Shown here one piece after another: positions 33,829-42,917 of a stretch of DNA of 64,000 bases. The position numbers and the translations under genes are program-made. The stretch covers positions 2,356,001-2,420,000 of the forward strand of contig NZ_CP134049.1 in the NCBI RefSeq assembly GCF_031582965.1, in the 5' to 3' direction. The stretch's first letter is position 1. Each line of letters begins with the position of its first letter. Below the pieces are notes generated by a model. It was given only the letters and a program-made list of their open reading frames with translations. It was not told the DNA's origin and did no database searches. This stretch comes from Bacillus sp. NEB1478 (GTDB lineage Bacteria > Bacillota > Bacilli > Bacillales > Fictibacillaceae).

Positions 33829-34068
33829 AATCGGATCTCTCCTTCCCCTCTTTTGATTTAGGTACTTTAAAAAAGTTATTAAATCATCATTCATAGTATA
33901 CTACACTTTTTATCATTTAGGTAGGTGTTATACAAGCATTTATACAATTTTACTAATTTGACATACAAATGTAATACAACATTGTTCATACCCGTATATA
34001 CATAAACTGCAATTTACTATGTACATATATATAGACGTATTACCCAATAAAAAGTTTCATAAAACATA
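33829..34068. other. spx upstream control region
   Basis: 240 bp AT-rich. A TATACT within the palindrome TAGTATACTA (about 33895-33905, minus) is a likely -10 of spx. Four ATACAA copies lie at 33930, 33942, 33963 and 33974. Operators of known spx repressors (PerR, YodB) could not be matched with confidence. Confidence 0.4.
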
Positions 34069-34099
34069 AAAAATAAAAAAGAGTGGACAAAAGCCACCC
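34069..34099 (-). terminator. Terminator of the 44-aa basic protein gene (yjbC operon)
   Basis: GGGTGG/CCACTC stem, 7-nt loop, TTTTTTATTTTTT on the minus strand. Confidence 0.8.
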
Positions 34100-34107
34100 A
34101 TTTCTCA

Positions 34108-34242
34108 TTATGCAATCGTTTTTTTCACTTGAGAAGCTGGACCTTTTCTTGGCATAGAAGGTTTAAGATTCTTCAAGTTTTTCTTCAGCATTTCTTTCCA
34201 AAGTTCGCGTTTCGTTTTTTTCTTTTTGTCTTTTTGTTTCAT
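34108..34242 (-). CDS. Small basic protein, 44 aa
   Basis: ATG 34242 follows GGAGG by ten bases. Extremely Lys-rich N-terminus (KQKDKKKKTKRE), then LKNLKPSMPRKGPASQVKK. Predicted helix; could bind nucleic acid, but no family is recognised. It lies 37 bp after yjbC, so probably in its operon. Confidence 0.7.
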   Translation of the reverse strand: MKQKDKKKKTKRELWKEMLKKNLKNLKPSMPRKGPASQVKKTIA

Positions 34243-34279
34243 AATACCTGATCCTCCCTTAAAAGGAAAATGGTCTAGA

Positions 34280-34894
34280 CTACTCAGAAGCGGACTCTCG
34301 CTCAGTTTCATCCTTTATTAGCACTTCAGGTTCAGCTATGCTGCCTGTGTCTTCATATTCAAGTACAAGCACTTCACTCGCTGGCTGATAAGACTTTCCA
34401 TACAATTCACTATCTTTGTATGTGTGTATTTCATTATACGTCTTTTTCATGTTTTCATAAATAGTTTCCTCAGATTCTTCACTTGGCGCCCAAAATAATA
34501 TTTCCATCTCATTTATTTTATTCGTTGCAAGTGATCTTCTGCGGTATCCGATACTAGCAGCATGTTTGAATCCTTCTCGTTTGTAAAAACGCTGTCTTTT
34601 CTCTGTATCTGTATCTTCGTAATCTACCGGCTCTACTTCAAGAAGTATCGGCTTTCCTTTACCCTTCAATTGCTCAATAAGCTTATGCCCCAGTCCTTCA
34701 CCTCTGGATTCCTTTGAAACAAATAAATAATCAATAAAGACAAAGTTAGGGAGTTCTACATACATCAGTACATGGTTTTTCCCTTCATCTTTATGATAAA
34801 TATCGCTTTTTTCATCAAGAAGCAATTCCATATGCTCCTTTGATTTCATCTCTTCAATCGGAAAGTATTGATTTAATTTTTCATACCAATTCAT
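34280..34894 (-). CDS. yjbC: GNAT-like protein YjbC
   Basis: 204 residues. GNAT core with SKESRGEGLGHKLIEQL (about 60-76) as CoA loop; acidic C-terminal tail without Cys. In B. subtilis yjbC is co-transcribed with spx; here the small basic gene and a terminator lie between them. GGGG ribosome site before ATG. Confidence 0.85.
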   Translation of the reverse strand: MNWYEKLNQYFPIEEMKSKEHMELLLDEKSDIYHKDEGKNHVLMYVELPNFVFIDYLFVSKESRGEGLGHKLIEQLKGKGKPILLEVEPVDYEDTDTEKRQRFYKREGFKHAASIGYRRRSLATNKINEMEILFWAPSEESEETIYENMKKTYNEIHTYKDSELYGKSYQPASEVLVLEYEDTGSIAEPEVLIKDETERESASE

Positions 34895-35019
34895 CGTTTC
34901 CCCATCATCTCCTTATTTTTATGATTAAATATAGTTTTCCCTCTTTCTTCCTTTGTTATCATTCGTTAAAATAGAAGACAGAAGTACGTGAACCATTTCA
35001 GTAAAAAGGAGGAATCCAA

Positions 35020-35202
35020 TTGGCTGCATTTTTTACCGATTTAATCCTTTTGGCTTTGTGCGTGGTTGGAATTACAGCAATGATGGGAACTATTTCCCAA
35101 GTAATCGCTGTCAAATTATTTGGCGGCAAAAAAGTTTATCATTTCGTGGATAAATCGAAGTCCATTCAACAAAATTGGAATCCTATTAAAAGAAGAACGT
35201 GA
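35020..35202 (+). CDS. Small single-helix membrane protein, 60 aa
   Basis: TTG 35020, AAAGGAGG upstream (six-base spacing). One membrane helix (about 6-28), then a basic cytosolic tail (KSKSIQQNWNPIKRR). No family recognised. Confidence 0.72.
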   Translation: MAAFFTDLILLALCVVGITAMMGTISQVIAVKLFGGKKVYHFVDKSKSIQQNWNPIKRRT

Positions 35203-35205
35203 TGA

Positions 35206-35234
35206 AACAACCCGAAAAATGGGTTGTTTTTTTA
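35206..35234 (+). terminator. Terminator of the 60-aa gene
   Basis: AACAACCC/GGGTTGTT stem and seven T. Confidence 0.93.
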
Positions 35235-35295
35235 CATTTACAAAGCAAACTGATTTATAATGATAAGGGTAACATACGAAACCCGAGGTGTCCAA

Positions 35296-37056
35296 ATGCA
35301 TAAAAACCTGAGAACTTTCATTAACCAGCTTAGAAAAGAAAACGAAATCATAGAAATCAACGCAGAAGTTGATCCTTATCTCGAAATTCCTGAAATACAT
35401 AGACGTGTTATTGAGGAAGAAGGTCCAGCTCTTTTATTTACAAACATTAAAGGAAAAAACATCCCAGTTGTAACAAATTTATTTGGAACGATCAAACGAG
35501 TTGATATGGCATTTGGTCCAAAACCAGAAGCATTGGTAAAAGACCTTGTTTCTTCTTTGGATGAACTCATGCCTCCGTCTCCATCAATACTTTGGAAGAA
35601 AAAAGGGATGATTAAGGATGTCTTATCTCTGGGCACAAAAAAAGTAGGGAAAAGTAAAGCACCTTTGCTTGAAACATATACGACAAACGTCAATATGACT
35701 GACCTGCCAGCGTTAACAGGCTGGCATTTAGACAGCAATCCTTTTGTCACACTGCCGCTCGTTTATACAGAACATCCAGATAAGCATGAGCATAATCTTG
35801 GAATGTACCGAATTGAAATAAAAGAAAAAAACAAAACAGGCATCCACTGGCAGATCCATAAAGGCGGGGGATTCCATCATTATGAAGCTGAAAAGAAAAA
35901 CGAAGCATTACCGGTAACTTTATTTTTAGGCGGTCCACCCTCGCTGATGATCAGTGCGATCGCTCCGCTTCCAGAAGCAGTGCCCGAACTCATGTTTTCC
36001 TCGATGTTAATGGGTGATAAACTGAACTTAACACATGTTGATGGCCACCCCCATCCATTGATTGCAGAGGCAGAATTTGCGTTTGGAGGTGCAGTGCCTC
36101 CAAATGTACGTGAACCTGAAGGACCGTTTGGTGATCATTATGGGTATTATTCTTGGGCACATGACTTCCCTGTCTTTAACGTTGAAAAAATGTGGAAGCG
36201 AAAAGATGCTATTTATCCTGCTACCGTTGTAGGGAAACCAAAACAAGAAGATTACTTCATAGGTGAGTATTTGCAGCGTTTAATGAGTCCGCTATTCCCT
36301 GTTGTCATGAATGGCGTCCGTGATTTATGGACATATGCCGAAACAGGTTTCCATGCCCTGGCCGGCGCAGTGGTAAGAGAATCTTATTATAAGGAAGGAC
36401 TTGCCCACGCTTTCAGAATCATGGGTGAAGGACAGTTGACTTTAACTAAATTTTTAATGGTCACAAACAAGGCTGTAAACTTGCAGAATTTTGCTGAGCT
36501 AGCTGAAGGTGTACTAGAAAGATTCTTACCTGAACGCGATTTATTAATTATTCATGATACATCGATGGATACATTGGATTATACCGGCCGAAAGTTTAAT
36601 ACCGGTTCAAAAGCCATAATGACTGGACTAGGCGAACCTGTGCGTGAATTAAAACGCACATATGAAGGCGGAACTATTTCTGGAATCGATCAAGTTGGTG
36701 TATTTTGCGGTGGCTGCTTAACCGTAAGCGGTCCATCATTTGCCGATGCTCCTGACTTTGCTGAACATTTATTAAAAAATAGCCATGATTCTTTCAAAGA
36801 GTGGCCGCTCGTTTTCTTAGTGGATGATGCATCAATCGCATCTACTCAATCTGAATTTTTATGGACAACCTTCACCCGATTTGATCCTGCATATGATGTC
36901 TATGCGAAGAGTACGATCGACCGTAACCGCATTAAATATGAAGGTACTATTATCATTGATGCAAGAATGAAACCATTTTACCCAGATGTTGTAGAAACAA
37001 GAGAAGATATCGATCAAAAGGTAACAGAACGCTGGGATGAGTATTTTCCTAGATAA
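35296..37056 (+). CDS. UbiD-family prFMN-dependent decarboxylase
   Basis: 586 residues. UbiD signature: SAIAPLPEAVPELMFSSMLMGDKL (about 215-238), EPEGPFGDHYGYYS (about 273-286) with the catalytic Glu, and DTLDYTGRKFNTGSKA. UbiD enzymes use prenylated FMN to decarboxylate aromatic or acrylic acids; the length and C-terminal extension resemble menaquinone/ubiquinone-type members. No UbiX prenyltransferase is in the window. ATG 35296 follows GAGGTG. Monocistronic with a terminator on each side. Confidence 0.88.
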   Translation: MHKNLRTFINQLRKENEIIEINAEVDPYLEIPEIHRRVIEEEGPALLFTNIKGKNIPVVTNLFGTIKRVDMAFGPKPEALVKDLVSSLDELMPPSPSILWKKKGMIKDVLSLGTKKVGKSKAPLLETYTTNVNMTDLPALTGWHLDSNPFVTLPLVYTEHPDKHEHNLGMYRIEIKEKNKTGIHWQIHKGGGFHHYEAEKKNEALPVTLFLGGPPSLMISAIAPLPEAVPELMFSSMLMGDKLNLTHVDGHPHPLIAEAEFAFGGAVPPNVREPEGPFGDHYGYYSWAHDFPVFNVEKMWKRKDAIYPATVVGKPKQEDYFIGEYLQRLMSPLFPVVMNGVRDLWTYAETGFHALAGAVVRESYYKEGLAHAFRIMGEGQLTLTKFLMVTNKAVNLQNFAELAEGVLERFLPERDLLIIHDTSMDTLDYTGRKFNTGSKAIMTGLGEPVRELKRTYEGGTISGIDQVGVFCGGCLTVSGPSFADAPDFAEHLLKNSHDSFKEWPLVFLVDDASIASTQSEFLWTTFTRFDPAYDVYAKSTIDRNRIKYEGTIIIDARMKPFYPDVVETREDIDQKVTERWDEYFPR

Positions 37057-37060
37057 GAAA

Positions 37061-37087
37061 AAGAAGCGATTATTCGCTTCTTTTTTG
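37061..37087 (+). terminator. Terminator of the UbiD-family gene
   Basis: GAAGCGA/TCGCTTC stem with 4-nt loop and six T. Confidence 0.92.
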
Positions 37088-37097
37088 TATTTTTAAG

Positions 37098-37137
37098 TTG
37101 ATAACTTGTCTATTCGGTGGTATTGTATATAACAATA
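37098..37137 (+). promoter_or_regulatory. Promoter with palindromic operator of the HD-domain gene
   Basis: TTGATA (37098-37103), 17 nt, TATTGT (37121-37126). The -10 is the left arm of an inverted repeat TATTGT-N5-ACAATA (37121-37137), so a repressor may bind over the -10. Confidence 0.6.
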
Positions 37138-37166
37138 TACATTTTTATAGAAAGGAGAAAAACCAA

Positions 37167-37706
37167 ATGAGACAATTAACATTATTGAGCTTATATAATC
37201 ATCCTGATGTACAAAAATATGTAAAAAGATCAGGAATGGTGCATGCGATTTCGACTGCTTACCACGCTTATCACTTAGCAGTTAAACTTGGAGTTAATCC
37301 TGACTTAGCAACTAAGGCAGCATTTCTTCATGATATTGGTCATTATACATGGTATAAGAATGGTCACTGGGACTATGATATGTACAAAGAAAACGACATT
37401 CATGCTATTAAAGGAGCAGAGCGTGCACACAGAATACTCGTTTCACTTGGAGAAGATCGAAGAAAAGCAAAAGAAATTGCCCTGGCAATCTTACTTCATA
37501 CTGATTCGTACCTTCCAGAAGGAAGCCTTGAATTAAACCCGCTGCAAAAAGTTGTGGCACTAGCGGATGAAAGTGATGAAGAACCAGGCGGAAACCACCA
37601 TTACCGGACAATTAGCGATAAAAAAGCGATTGCTATGCTAAAAAAACTAGATGAAATGGTAGATGAATATCATGCTGAAAAAAAAATAAAACACTCTGTT
37701 TCCTAA
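37167..37706 (+). CDS. HD-domain phosphohydrolase
   Basis: 179 residues. H..HD...D pattern: HAISTAYHAYHLA (about 29-41), FLHDIGHYTW (about 53-62, HD), and ALAILLHTDSYLPEGS (about 108-123) with the final Asp. HD proteins hydrolyse nucleotides or phosphoesters; substrate not given by sequence. ATG 37167 follows AAAGGAG. Not linked to other genes. Confidence 0.88.
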   Translation: MRQLTLLSLYNHPDVQKYVKRSGMVHAISTAYHAYHLAVKLGVNPDLATKAAFLHDIGHYTWYKNGHWDYDMYKENDIHAIKGAERAHRILVSLGEDRRKAKEIALAILLHTDSYLPEGSLELNPLQKVVALADESDEEPGGNHHYRTISDKKAIAMLKKLDEMVDEYHAEKKIKHSVS

Positions 37707-37724
37707 TGGAAAAGAGTGTTTTTA
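37688..37724. terminator. Bidirectional terminator (HD gene / degV)
   Basis: AACACTCT-TTCC / GGAA-AGAGTGTT with flanking A and T runs, between two convergent genes. Confidence 0.9.
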
Positions 37725-37727
37725 AAA

Positions 37728-38579
37728 TTAATAACTTACAAATCCAATTGCTCGCTCACTGGCATAGGTTCCAATAGTGCTGCCAAAACGAGTATAATTA
37801 ACATTAGGAAAACTTGAAAAATCAAATATGTCTGCAAACTCATTTTTTACTTCTTGAGTGGATGATAAGCTATGGATAATATATAGCGTTTTTCCAGGAT
37901 TGCTTGTTTTCCAATGAAGAATCATTTCTTTCATTTTAGCAATTCCCTTTTTTGATCCTCTATATTTACCAATCGTTTCAACCGTTCCATCTTCTATTGA
38001 AATCATGGGCTTAATATTCAGCATTCCCGCAATAGCACCCTGAACAGCTGAAATTCTGCCGCCTTTTTTAAGATTTTCGATTGTTTCTATTAGTAAATAT
38101 CCTGTTATTCCAGCCTTTGTAACTTCTAATTTACTCAATATATCCTGAATTGACGCATTATTTAAAAGCATCTCGTTTGCTTCATGCAAAAGTATTTTCA
38201 CCCCTGCAGAAGCAATACCAGAATCAAAAATAGTGACTTTTTCTTGTTCTTCTTCATTTAACATTCCTTTTGCAATTGTAGCACTCTGAACAGTGCCACT
38301 TAGATTTGATGATAATCCGATATATAAGACATGATTACCTTTATCTAGTTCTTTTTTGAATGTATCAAAAAAAGATTGTGGTGAAGGCTGACTTGTTTTT
38401 GGAAGATCAGCTTCTCTAGCCATCCGGCTATAAAATTCATCGTCGGTTATATTAACCCCATCCAAATAGTGATCTTCACCAAACTGTACATTAAGTGGAA
38501 CTACTATTAAAGGGGTGTTTATTTGTTCTTCATTAATTTTAATATCACTTGCACTATCCACAACAAAACTAAGCTTCAA
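37728..38579 (-). CDS. DegV-family fatty-acid-binding protein
   Basis: 283 residues. DegV fold: VVDSASD (about 5-11), TSQPSPQSFFDTF (about 63-75), SSNLSGTVQSA (about 92-102, Ser ligand for the carboxylate) and GGRISAVQGAIAG (about 168-180). DegV/FakB proteins hand fatty acids to a FakA kinase. TTG 38579 (seven bases after GAGGT) preferred over GTG 38585. A second DegV gene lies at 63220. Confidence 0.9.
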   Translation of the reverse strand: MKLSFVVDSASDIKINEEQINTPLIVVPLNVQFGEDHYLDGVNITDDEFYSRMAREADLPKTSQPSPQSFFDTFKKELDKGNHVLYIGLSSNLSGTVQSATIAKGMLNEEEQEKVTIFDSGIASAGVKILLHEANEMLLNNASIQDILSKLEVTKAGITGYLLIETIENLKKGGRISAVQGAIAGMLNIKPMISIEDGTVETIGKYRGSKKGIAKMKEMILHWKTSNPGKTLYIIHSLSSTQEVKNEFADIFDFSSFPNVNYTRFGSTIGTYASERAIGFVSY

Positions 38580-38656
38580 TATCACTACCTCATTTCTGCT
38601 TCATACCTTTTCAAGTAAGGTTTGTATACGCTTTACATATACAAATTAGTTTAACA

Positions 38657-38689
38657 TAAAAAACGGCCTCCTGTAATAAGGAGACCGCT
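38657..38689 (-). terminator. Terminator of the opp operon
   Basis: CGG-CTCC / GGAG-CCG stem with 8-nt loop and six T on the minus strand, after oppF. Confidence 0.88.
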
Positions 38690-38698
38690 TCAAAATGT

Positions 38699-39697
38699 TT
38701 AATTATTTTGCTTCATTGCCTCTTCATCATACAAGTGGCAAGCAACCCAATGTCCTTCGCGTGCTTCTTGCCATTTTGGCTGGACTGCAGCACACACATC
38801 CATCGCATGAGGACAACGTGTACGGAATTTACATCCGCTTGGAGGGTTAATAGGACTTGGTACGTCACCTTCCAGGATGATTCGCTCACGGCTGCGCTCA
38901 AGTTCAGGATCTGGTACAGGTATTGCAGACAATAATGCTTGTGTATAAGGATGCAGCGGCTCTTCATAAAGCTCATCACTGTCCGTAAGCTCTACAATGT
39001 TACCTAAATACATTACACCGACACGATCAGAAATGTGTTTAACCATAGATAGATCATGGGCAATAAATAGGTAAGTGAGTCCGCGTTCTTTTTGAAGCTT
39101 CATCATCAAGTTAACAACCTGTGCCTGAATCGAAACGTCCAATGCTGAGATCGGCTCATCGGCAATGATAAAGTCAGGATCAACAGCCAGTGCACGAGCA
39201 ATCCCGATACGCTGACGCTGTCCACCTGAGAATTCATGTGGATAACGGTTTGCGTGCTCACGATTCAAACCAACCGTTTCCAGCAATTCAATTACACGCT
39301 CATTACGCTCTTTTTTCGTTTTTGCAAGACCATGGATATCAATACCTTCCGCAATGATATCTTTTACAGTCATACGAGGATTCAGTGAAGCGTAAGGATC
39401 TTGGAAAATCATCTGCATTTTCCGATTGAATTTCTTCAGTTCGGAGCGTGATTTACTATCGTGTACATCTTCACCCTCGTAATGTACTTCACCATCAGTA
39501 GCTTCATATAGACGGATAATTGTACGTCCAGTTGTAGACTTTCCACAACCAGATTCGCCAACTAGCCCTAATGTTTCACCTTTATAAATGTCAAAGGAAA
39601 CACCGTCAACAGCTTTTAGTACGGCCTTTTTTCCAGCTGGGAAATGTTTTTTAAGATTCTTTACTTCAAGTAATTTTTCTCTTTCAATTACTGCCAT
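38699..39697 (-). CDS. oppF: Oligopeptide ABC transporter ATP-binding protein OppF
   Basis: 332 residues. Walker [10 protein letters not shown] (about 50-58), LSGGQ-type signature [10 protein letters not shown] (about 157-166), Walker B FIIADEP (about 177-183). C-terminal OppF extension [21 protein letters not shown] (about 285-305), a Cys-rich stretch typical of peptide-transporter ATPases. Its ATG overlaps the oppD stop by one base. Last gene of oppABCDF. Confidence 0.96.
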   Translation of the reverse strand: MAVIEREKLLEVKNLKKHFPAGKKAVLKAVDGVSFDIYKGETLGLVGESGCGKSTTGRTIIRLYEATDGEVHYEGEDVHDSKSRSELKKFNRKMQMIFQDPYASLNPRMTVKDIIAEGIDIHGLAKTKKERNERVIELLETVGLNREHANRYPHEFSGGQRQRIGIARALAVDPDFIIADEPISALDVSIQAQVVNLMMKLQKERGLTYLFIAHDLSMVKHISDRVGVMYLGNIVELTDSDELYEEPLHPYTQALLSAIPVPDPELERSRERIILEGDVPSPINPPSGCKFRTRCPHAMDVCAAVQPKWQEAREGHWVACHLYDEEAMKQNN

Positions 39698-40716
39698 TAT
39701 TGCGCACCTCCAACAACTGCAGCTTCAGGCGGTTCTACTTTTGGAGCTCGCTCATCTAATAACCAGCAAGCGGCTTTATGTGAAGAAGAAACATCTATAG
39801 CTTCAGGCATATGCTCTAAACAAACTTCCATTGCATAAGGGCAACGCGCTGCAAATGGACATCCTTTTGGAGGATTCATTAAATCAGGCGGTGTTCCCGG
39901 GATTGCAATCAATTCTTTTGATTCAGCATTCAGTTTAGGCATAGAAGCCAATAATCCCCATGTATATGGATGCTTAGGCTTATAGAAAATTTCATCAACT
40001 GTTCCTGTTTCAACAATGATACCGCCATACATAACTGCTACACGCTGAGCTAAATTAGCAACAACACCAAGGTCATGTGTAATAAGGATGATAGCTGTAC
40101 CTGTCTTATCTTGCAGGTCACGCATCAAGTCAAGAATCTGAGCTTGAATGGTAACATCTAAAGCTGTTGTTGGTTCATCTGCAATCAATACTTTCGGATT
40201 ACACGCAAGTGCGATTGCGATTACAACACGCTGGCGCATACCGCCAGAAAATTGATGCGGATATTCCAAAATACGAAGTTCAGGGTTAGGAATACCAACA
40301 AGCTTAAGCAAATTAATTGCACGTTCTTTCGCTTCGCTTTTAGACATGTTTTGGTGTTTGCGAAGACCTTCCATGATTTGTTTCCCGATAGTCATCGTTG
40401 GGTTTAGAGATGTCATCGGATCTTGGAAAATCATTGAGATTTCAGCACCACGGATTTTTTCCATTTCACGTTCTGTAGCCTTAGCCAGATCTTTTCCTTC
40501 AAAACGGATAGAACCTTCTTTAATTGAACCAATTTTATTCGGCAATAATCTCATAATTGCTTTCGAAGTAACAGATTTACCAGAACCTGATTCACCAACG
40601 ATTGCTAGGGACTCACCTTTTTCTAAACTAAAGTTAACACCTCGAACGGCTTTAACTTCTCCCCCATATGTCTGGAAGGAGACATGCAGGTTATCTAATT
40701 CTAATAGCTTTTCCAT
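39697..40716 (-). CDS. oppD: Oligopeptide ABC transporter ATP-binding protein OppD
   Basis: 339 residues. Walker [12 protein letters not shown] (about 38-48), signature [10 protein letters not shown], Walker B LIADEP; C-terminal [18 protein letters not shown] motif. It pairs with OppF as the ATPase heterodimer. GGAAGGAG before the ATG. Confidence 0.96.
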   Translation of the reverse strand: MEKLLELDNLHVSFQTYGGEVKAVRGVNFSLEKGESLAIVGESGSGKSVTSKAIMRLLPNKIGSIKEGSIRFEGKDLAKATEREMEKIRGAEISMIFQDPMTSLNPTMTIGKQIMEGLRKHQNMSKSEAKERAINLLKLVGIPNPELRILEYPHQFSGGMRQRVVIAIALACNPKVLIADEPTTALDVTIQAQILDLMRDLQDKTGTAIILITHDLGVVANLAQRVAVMYGGIIVETGTVDEIFYKPKHPYTWGLLASMPKLNAESKELIAIPGTPPDLMNPPKGCPFAARCPYAMEVCLEHMPEAIDVSSSHKAACWLLDERAPKVEPPEAAVVGGAQ

Positions 40717-40733
40717 ATTATAAAATCTCCTTC

Positions 40734-41756
40734 CTATCGTCTCATCTTAGGATCTAGTGCATCACGCAATCCGTCCCCGATCAGGTTAAAGCTGATCATT
40801 AGAATACACATAACAGATGCAGGATACAATGCCAGATGCGGGAAAATACGCAACGATTTGAACCCATCACTGATCAATGAACCTAGAGAAGCTGTAGGCG
40901 GTTGAATTCCTAGACCGATAAAGCTTAGGAAAGATTCAAAGAAAATAGCGCCTGGAATTGTAAATGTTGCTGATACTATAATCGCACCTAGTGTGTTTGG
41001 CAATAAATGCTTCGTAATTAAACGGCCATTGGTCGACCCTAATGTTTTTGAAGCAAGGACAAACTCTTGATGCTTTAATTTTAAAATTTGAGCACGTACG
41101 ATTCGCGACATCCCTATCCACCCTGTTATACAGATGGCTAGTGTAATGGATAGAATACCTGGGTCCAAAATGATAATAAACAAAATGATTACGACCAGGT
41201 TTGGAATACCATATAAAACTTCAACAAAACGCTGCATTAAATCATCTGTTCTACCGCCATAAAAAGCAGAGATACCGCCATATGTTACACCCACAATTAA
41301 ATCGATGGCAGCAGCAAGAAACGCGATATAAAGTGAAATTTGAGTACCTTTCCAAACTCGAACCCATTGGTCACGGCCTAAGCCATCTGTTCCAAACCAG
41401 AAGTATTGATCTTTTGGAATGTTTTTCAGTTCATATGGGTTTGTGCCGCGAATATCGACTCCATTTACACCTAAAAATTCAATTTTTTCTAGTCCTTGAA
41501 TTTTAGGGGGCAAATTGGATCTCATTAATTCTTGGTCATCAATACCATATTTACTAAACAACGGAGCGATAAGTGAAAAGGCAATAATGAACACGATAGC
41601 GAAGAAAGCGAGCATTGCACCTCTATTTTTTCTTAACCGTCTAAACGCATCTTGCCAGAAGCTTAAACTTGGCTTAGAAATCTCTTCGCTTTTGCCCGTT
41701 CCTAATTCTGCAGGGCGGAATAAATCAGGTGTAAGTTGTTTTTCTGTAACATTCAT
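40734..41756 (-). CDS. oppC: Oligopeptide ABC transporter permease OppC
   Basis: 340 residues, N-terminal membrane helix (about 45-65) then a periplasm-side loop and five further helices. EAA-type loop ASKTLGSTNGRLITKHLLPN (about 235-254). GGAGGT precedes the ATG, whose first base overlaps the last base of oppB. Confidence 0.95.
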   Translation of the reverse strand: MNVTEKQLTPDLFRPAELGTGKSEEISKPSLSFWQDAFRRLRKNRGAMLAFFAIVFIIAFSLIAPLFSKYGIDDQELMRSNLPPKIQGLEKIEFLGVNGVDIRGTNPYELKNIPKDQYFWFGTDGLGRDQWVRVWKGTQISLYIAFLAAAIDLIVGVTYGGISAFYGGRTDDLMQRFVEVLYGIPNLVVIILFIIILDPGILSITLAICITGWIGMSRIVRAQILKLKHQEFVLASKTLGSTNGRLITKHLLPNTLGAIIVSATFTIPGAIFFESFLSFIGLGIQPPTASLGSLISDGFKSLRIFPHLALYPASVMCILMISFNLIGDGLRDALDPKMRR

Positions 41757-42685
41757 TATGATTTACCTCCTGCTACACGGATACGAGGATCGATAATTCC
41801 GTATAAAATATCTACGATTAAAATGATAACTACGATTAAGAAACTGAAAAACAGCGTAGTCCCCATAATCATCGGATAGTCATTTACTTGAATGGCTTTA
41901 ATGAATTGCTCACCAATACCAGGGATGGCAAATATATTTTCAATTACAAGTGAGCCGGTAATCAAGCCGATTGCCATCGGTCCTAAAATTGTGATGATTG
42001 GAATCAAGCTGTTACGCACACAGTGCTTGATAATTACTGACATTTTGCTAGCGCCCTTTGCTCTCGCCATTAAAATGTAATCGGTTCCTAAAATTTCTAG
42101 CATTTCAGTTCTCATAAAACGAGCAATTGTCGCAATTACAAATACGGATAGCGAAAACGCCGGCATTATGTGATACTCAGGTCCGTTCCAAAAGGCAACC
42201 GGCAGCCATTGAAGCTTTACACCTACGTAGTACTGCAAAAGTCCCGCAAAAACAAATGAAGGTATTGCAATTCCGAATACAGCAATAACCATGGCGCCGT
42301 AATCAATAAATGTGTTGTGTTTTAAGGCGGCTGTGACACCAAAGATCAAACCAACGAGTGTACCAAAAATCAGTGCTTCAACCCCGATTGTGGCTGATGG
42401 TCCCATACCATTTACGATCATGCTATTAACGGTACGACCATTAAACTGGAATGTATATCCTAAATCACCCTGTGCCAATCTCCCTAGATAAGTAACGTAT
42501 TGAACAGGCACCGGGTCATTTAACCCGTATTTTTCGTTAAGAGCATACTTTTGGGCTTCCGTTAACTTTTCTTGATTTTTAAATGGAGAACCCGGTAAAA
42601 GCTTCATTAAAAAGAATGTAATAGTTGCAATGATAAAAAGTGTTAAAAGCATAGCGAATACTCGCTTTGATATATAGCGCAACAT
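41756..42685 (-). CDS. oppB: Oligopeptide ABC transporter permease OppB
   Basis: 309 residues, six membrane helices, EAA loop ARAKGASKMSVIIKHCVRNS (about 205-225). Start ATG 42685; the TTG at 42703 would lie upstream of GGGGGAGGTG, the ribosome site. A terminator-like stem separates it from oppA. Confidence 0.95.
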   Translation of the reverse strand: MLRYISKRVFAMLLTLFIIATITFFLMKLLPGSPFKNQEKLTEAQKYALNEKYGLNDPVPVQYVTYLGRLAQGDLGYTFQFNGRTVNSMIVNGMGPSATIGVEALIFGTLVGLIFGVTAALKHNTFIDYGAMVIAVFGIAIPSFVFAGLLQYYVGVKLQWLPVAFWNGPEYHIMPAFSLSVFVIATIARFMRTEMLEILGTDYILMARAKGASKMSVIIKHCVRNSLIPIITILGPMAIGLITGSLVIENIFAIPGIGEQFIKAIQVNDYPMIMGTTLFFSFLIVVIILIVDILYGIIDPRIRVAGGKS

Positions 42686-42846
42686 TACAAACACCTCCCC
42701 CAATGTTTCAAACTAGAATGTCTTTGAAATCTTTCTGTAATATTAATTCTAAGGGACAAAATATTTTATATCAATAGAAAATATTTTTTTTTCGACATTT
42801 TCTGATTTCTTTCTTAGTTTAAATATTTCCAACGGTAAATTCATGG

Positions 42847-42885
42847 CAAAAAAGAGAGCACATGTCAGGAACACATGTACTCTCC
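42847..42885 (-). terminator. oppA-oppB intergenic stem-loop (attenuator)
   Basis: AGAG-ACATGT / ACATGT-CTCT stem, 7-nt loop, then CTTTTTT on the minus strand. In opp operons such partial terminators make more binding protein than membrane parts. Confidence 0.82.
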
Positions 42886-42917
42886 TGAGAATTGCTATTT
42901 ACTGTTTTTCAAAGAAC

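Noticed and set aside
33957..33990. Plus-strand promoter TTGACA-N17-ATTGTT upstream of spx
   Set aside because: Poor -10 and it would direct transcription away from spx toward the end of the yjbC unit, where no gene is oriented that way.
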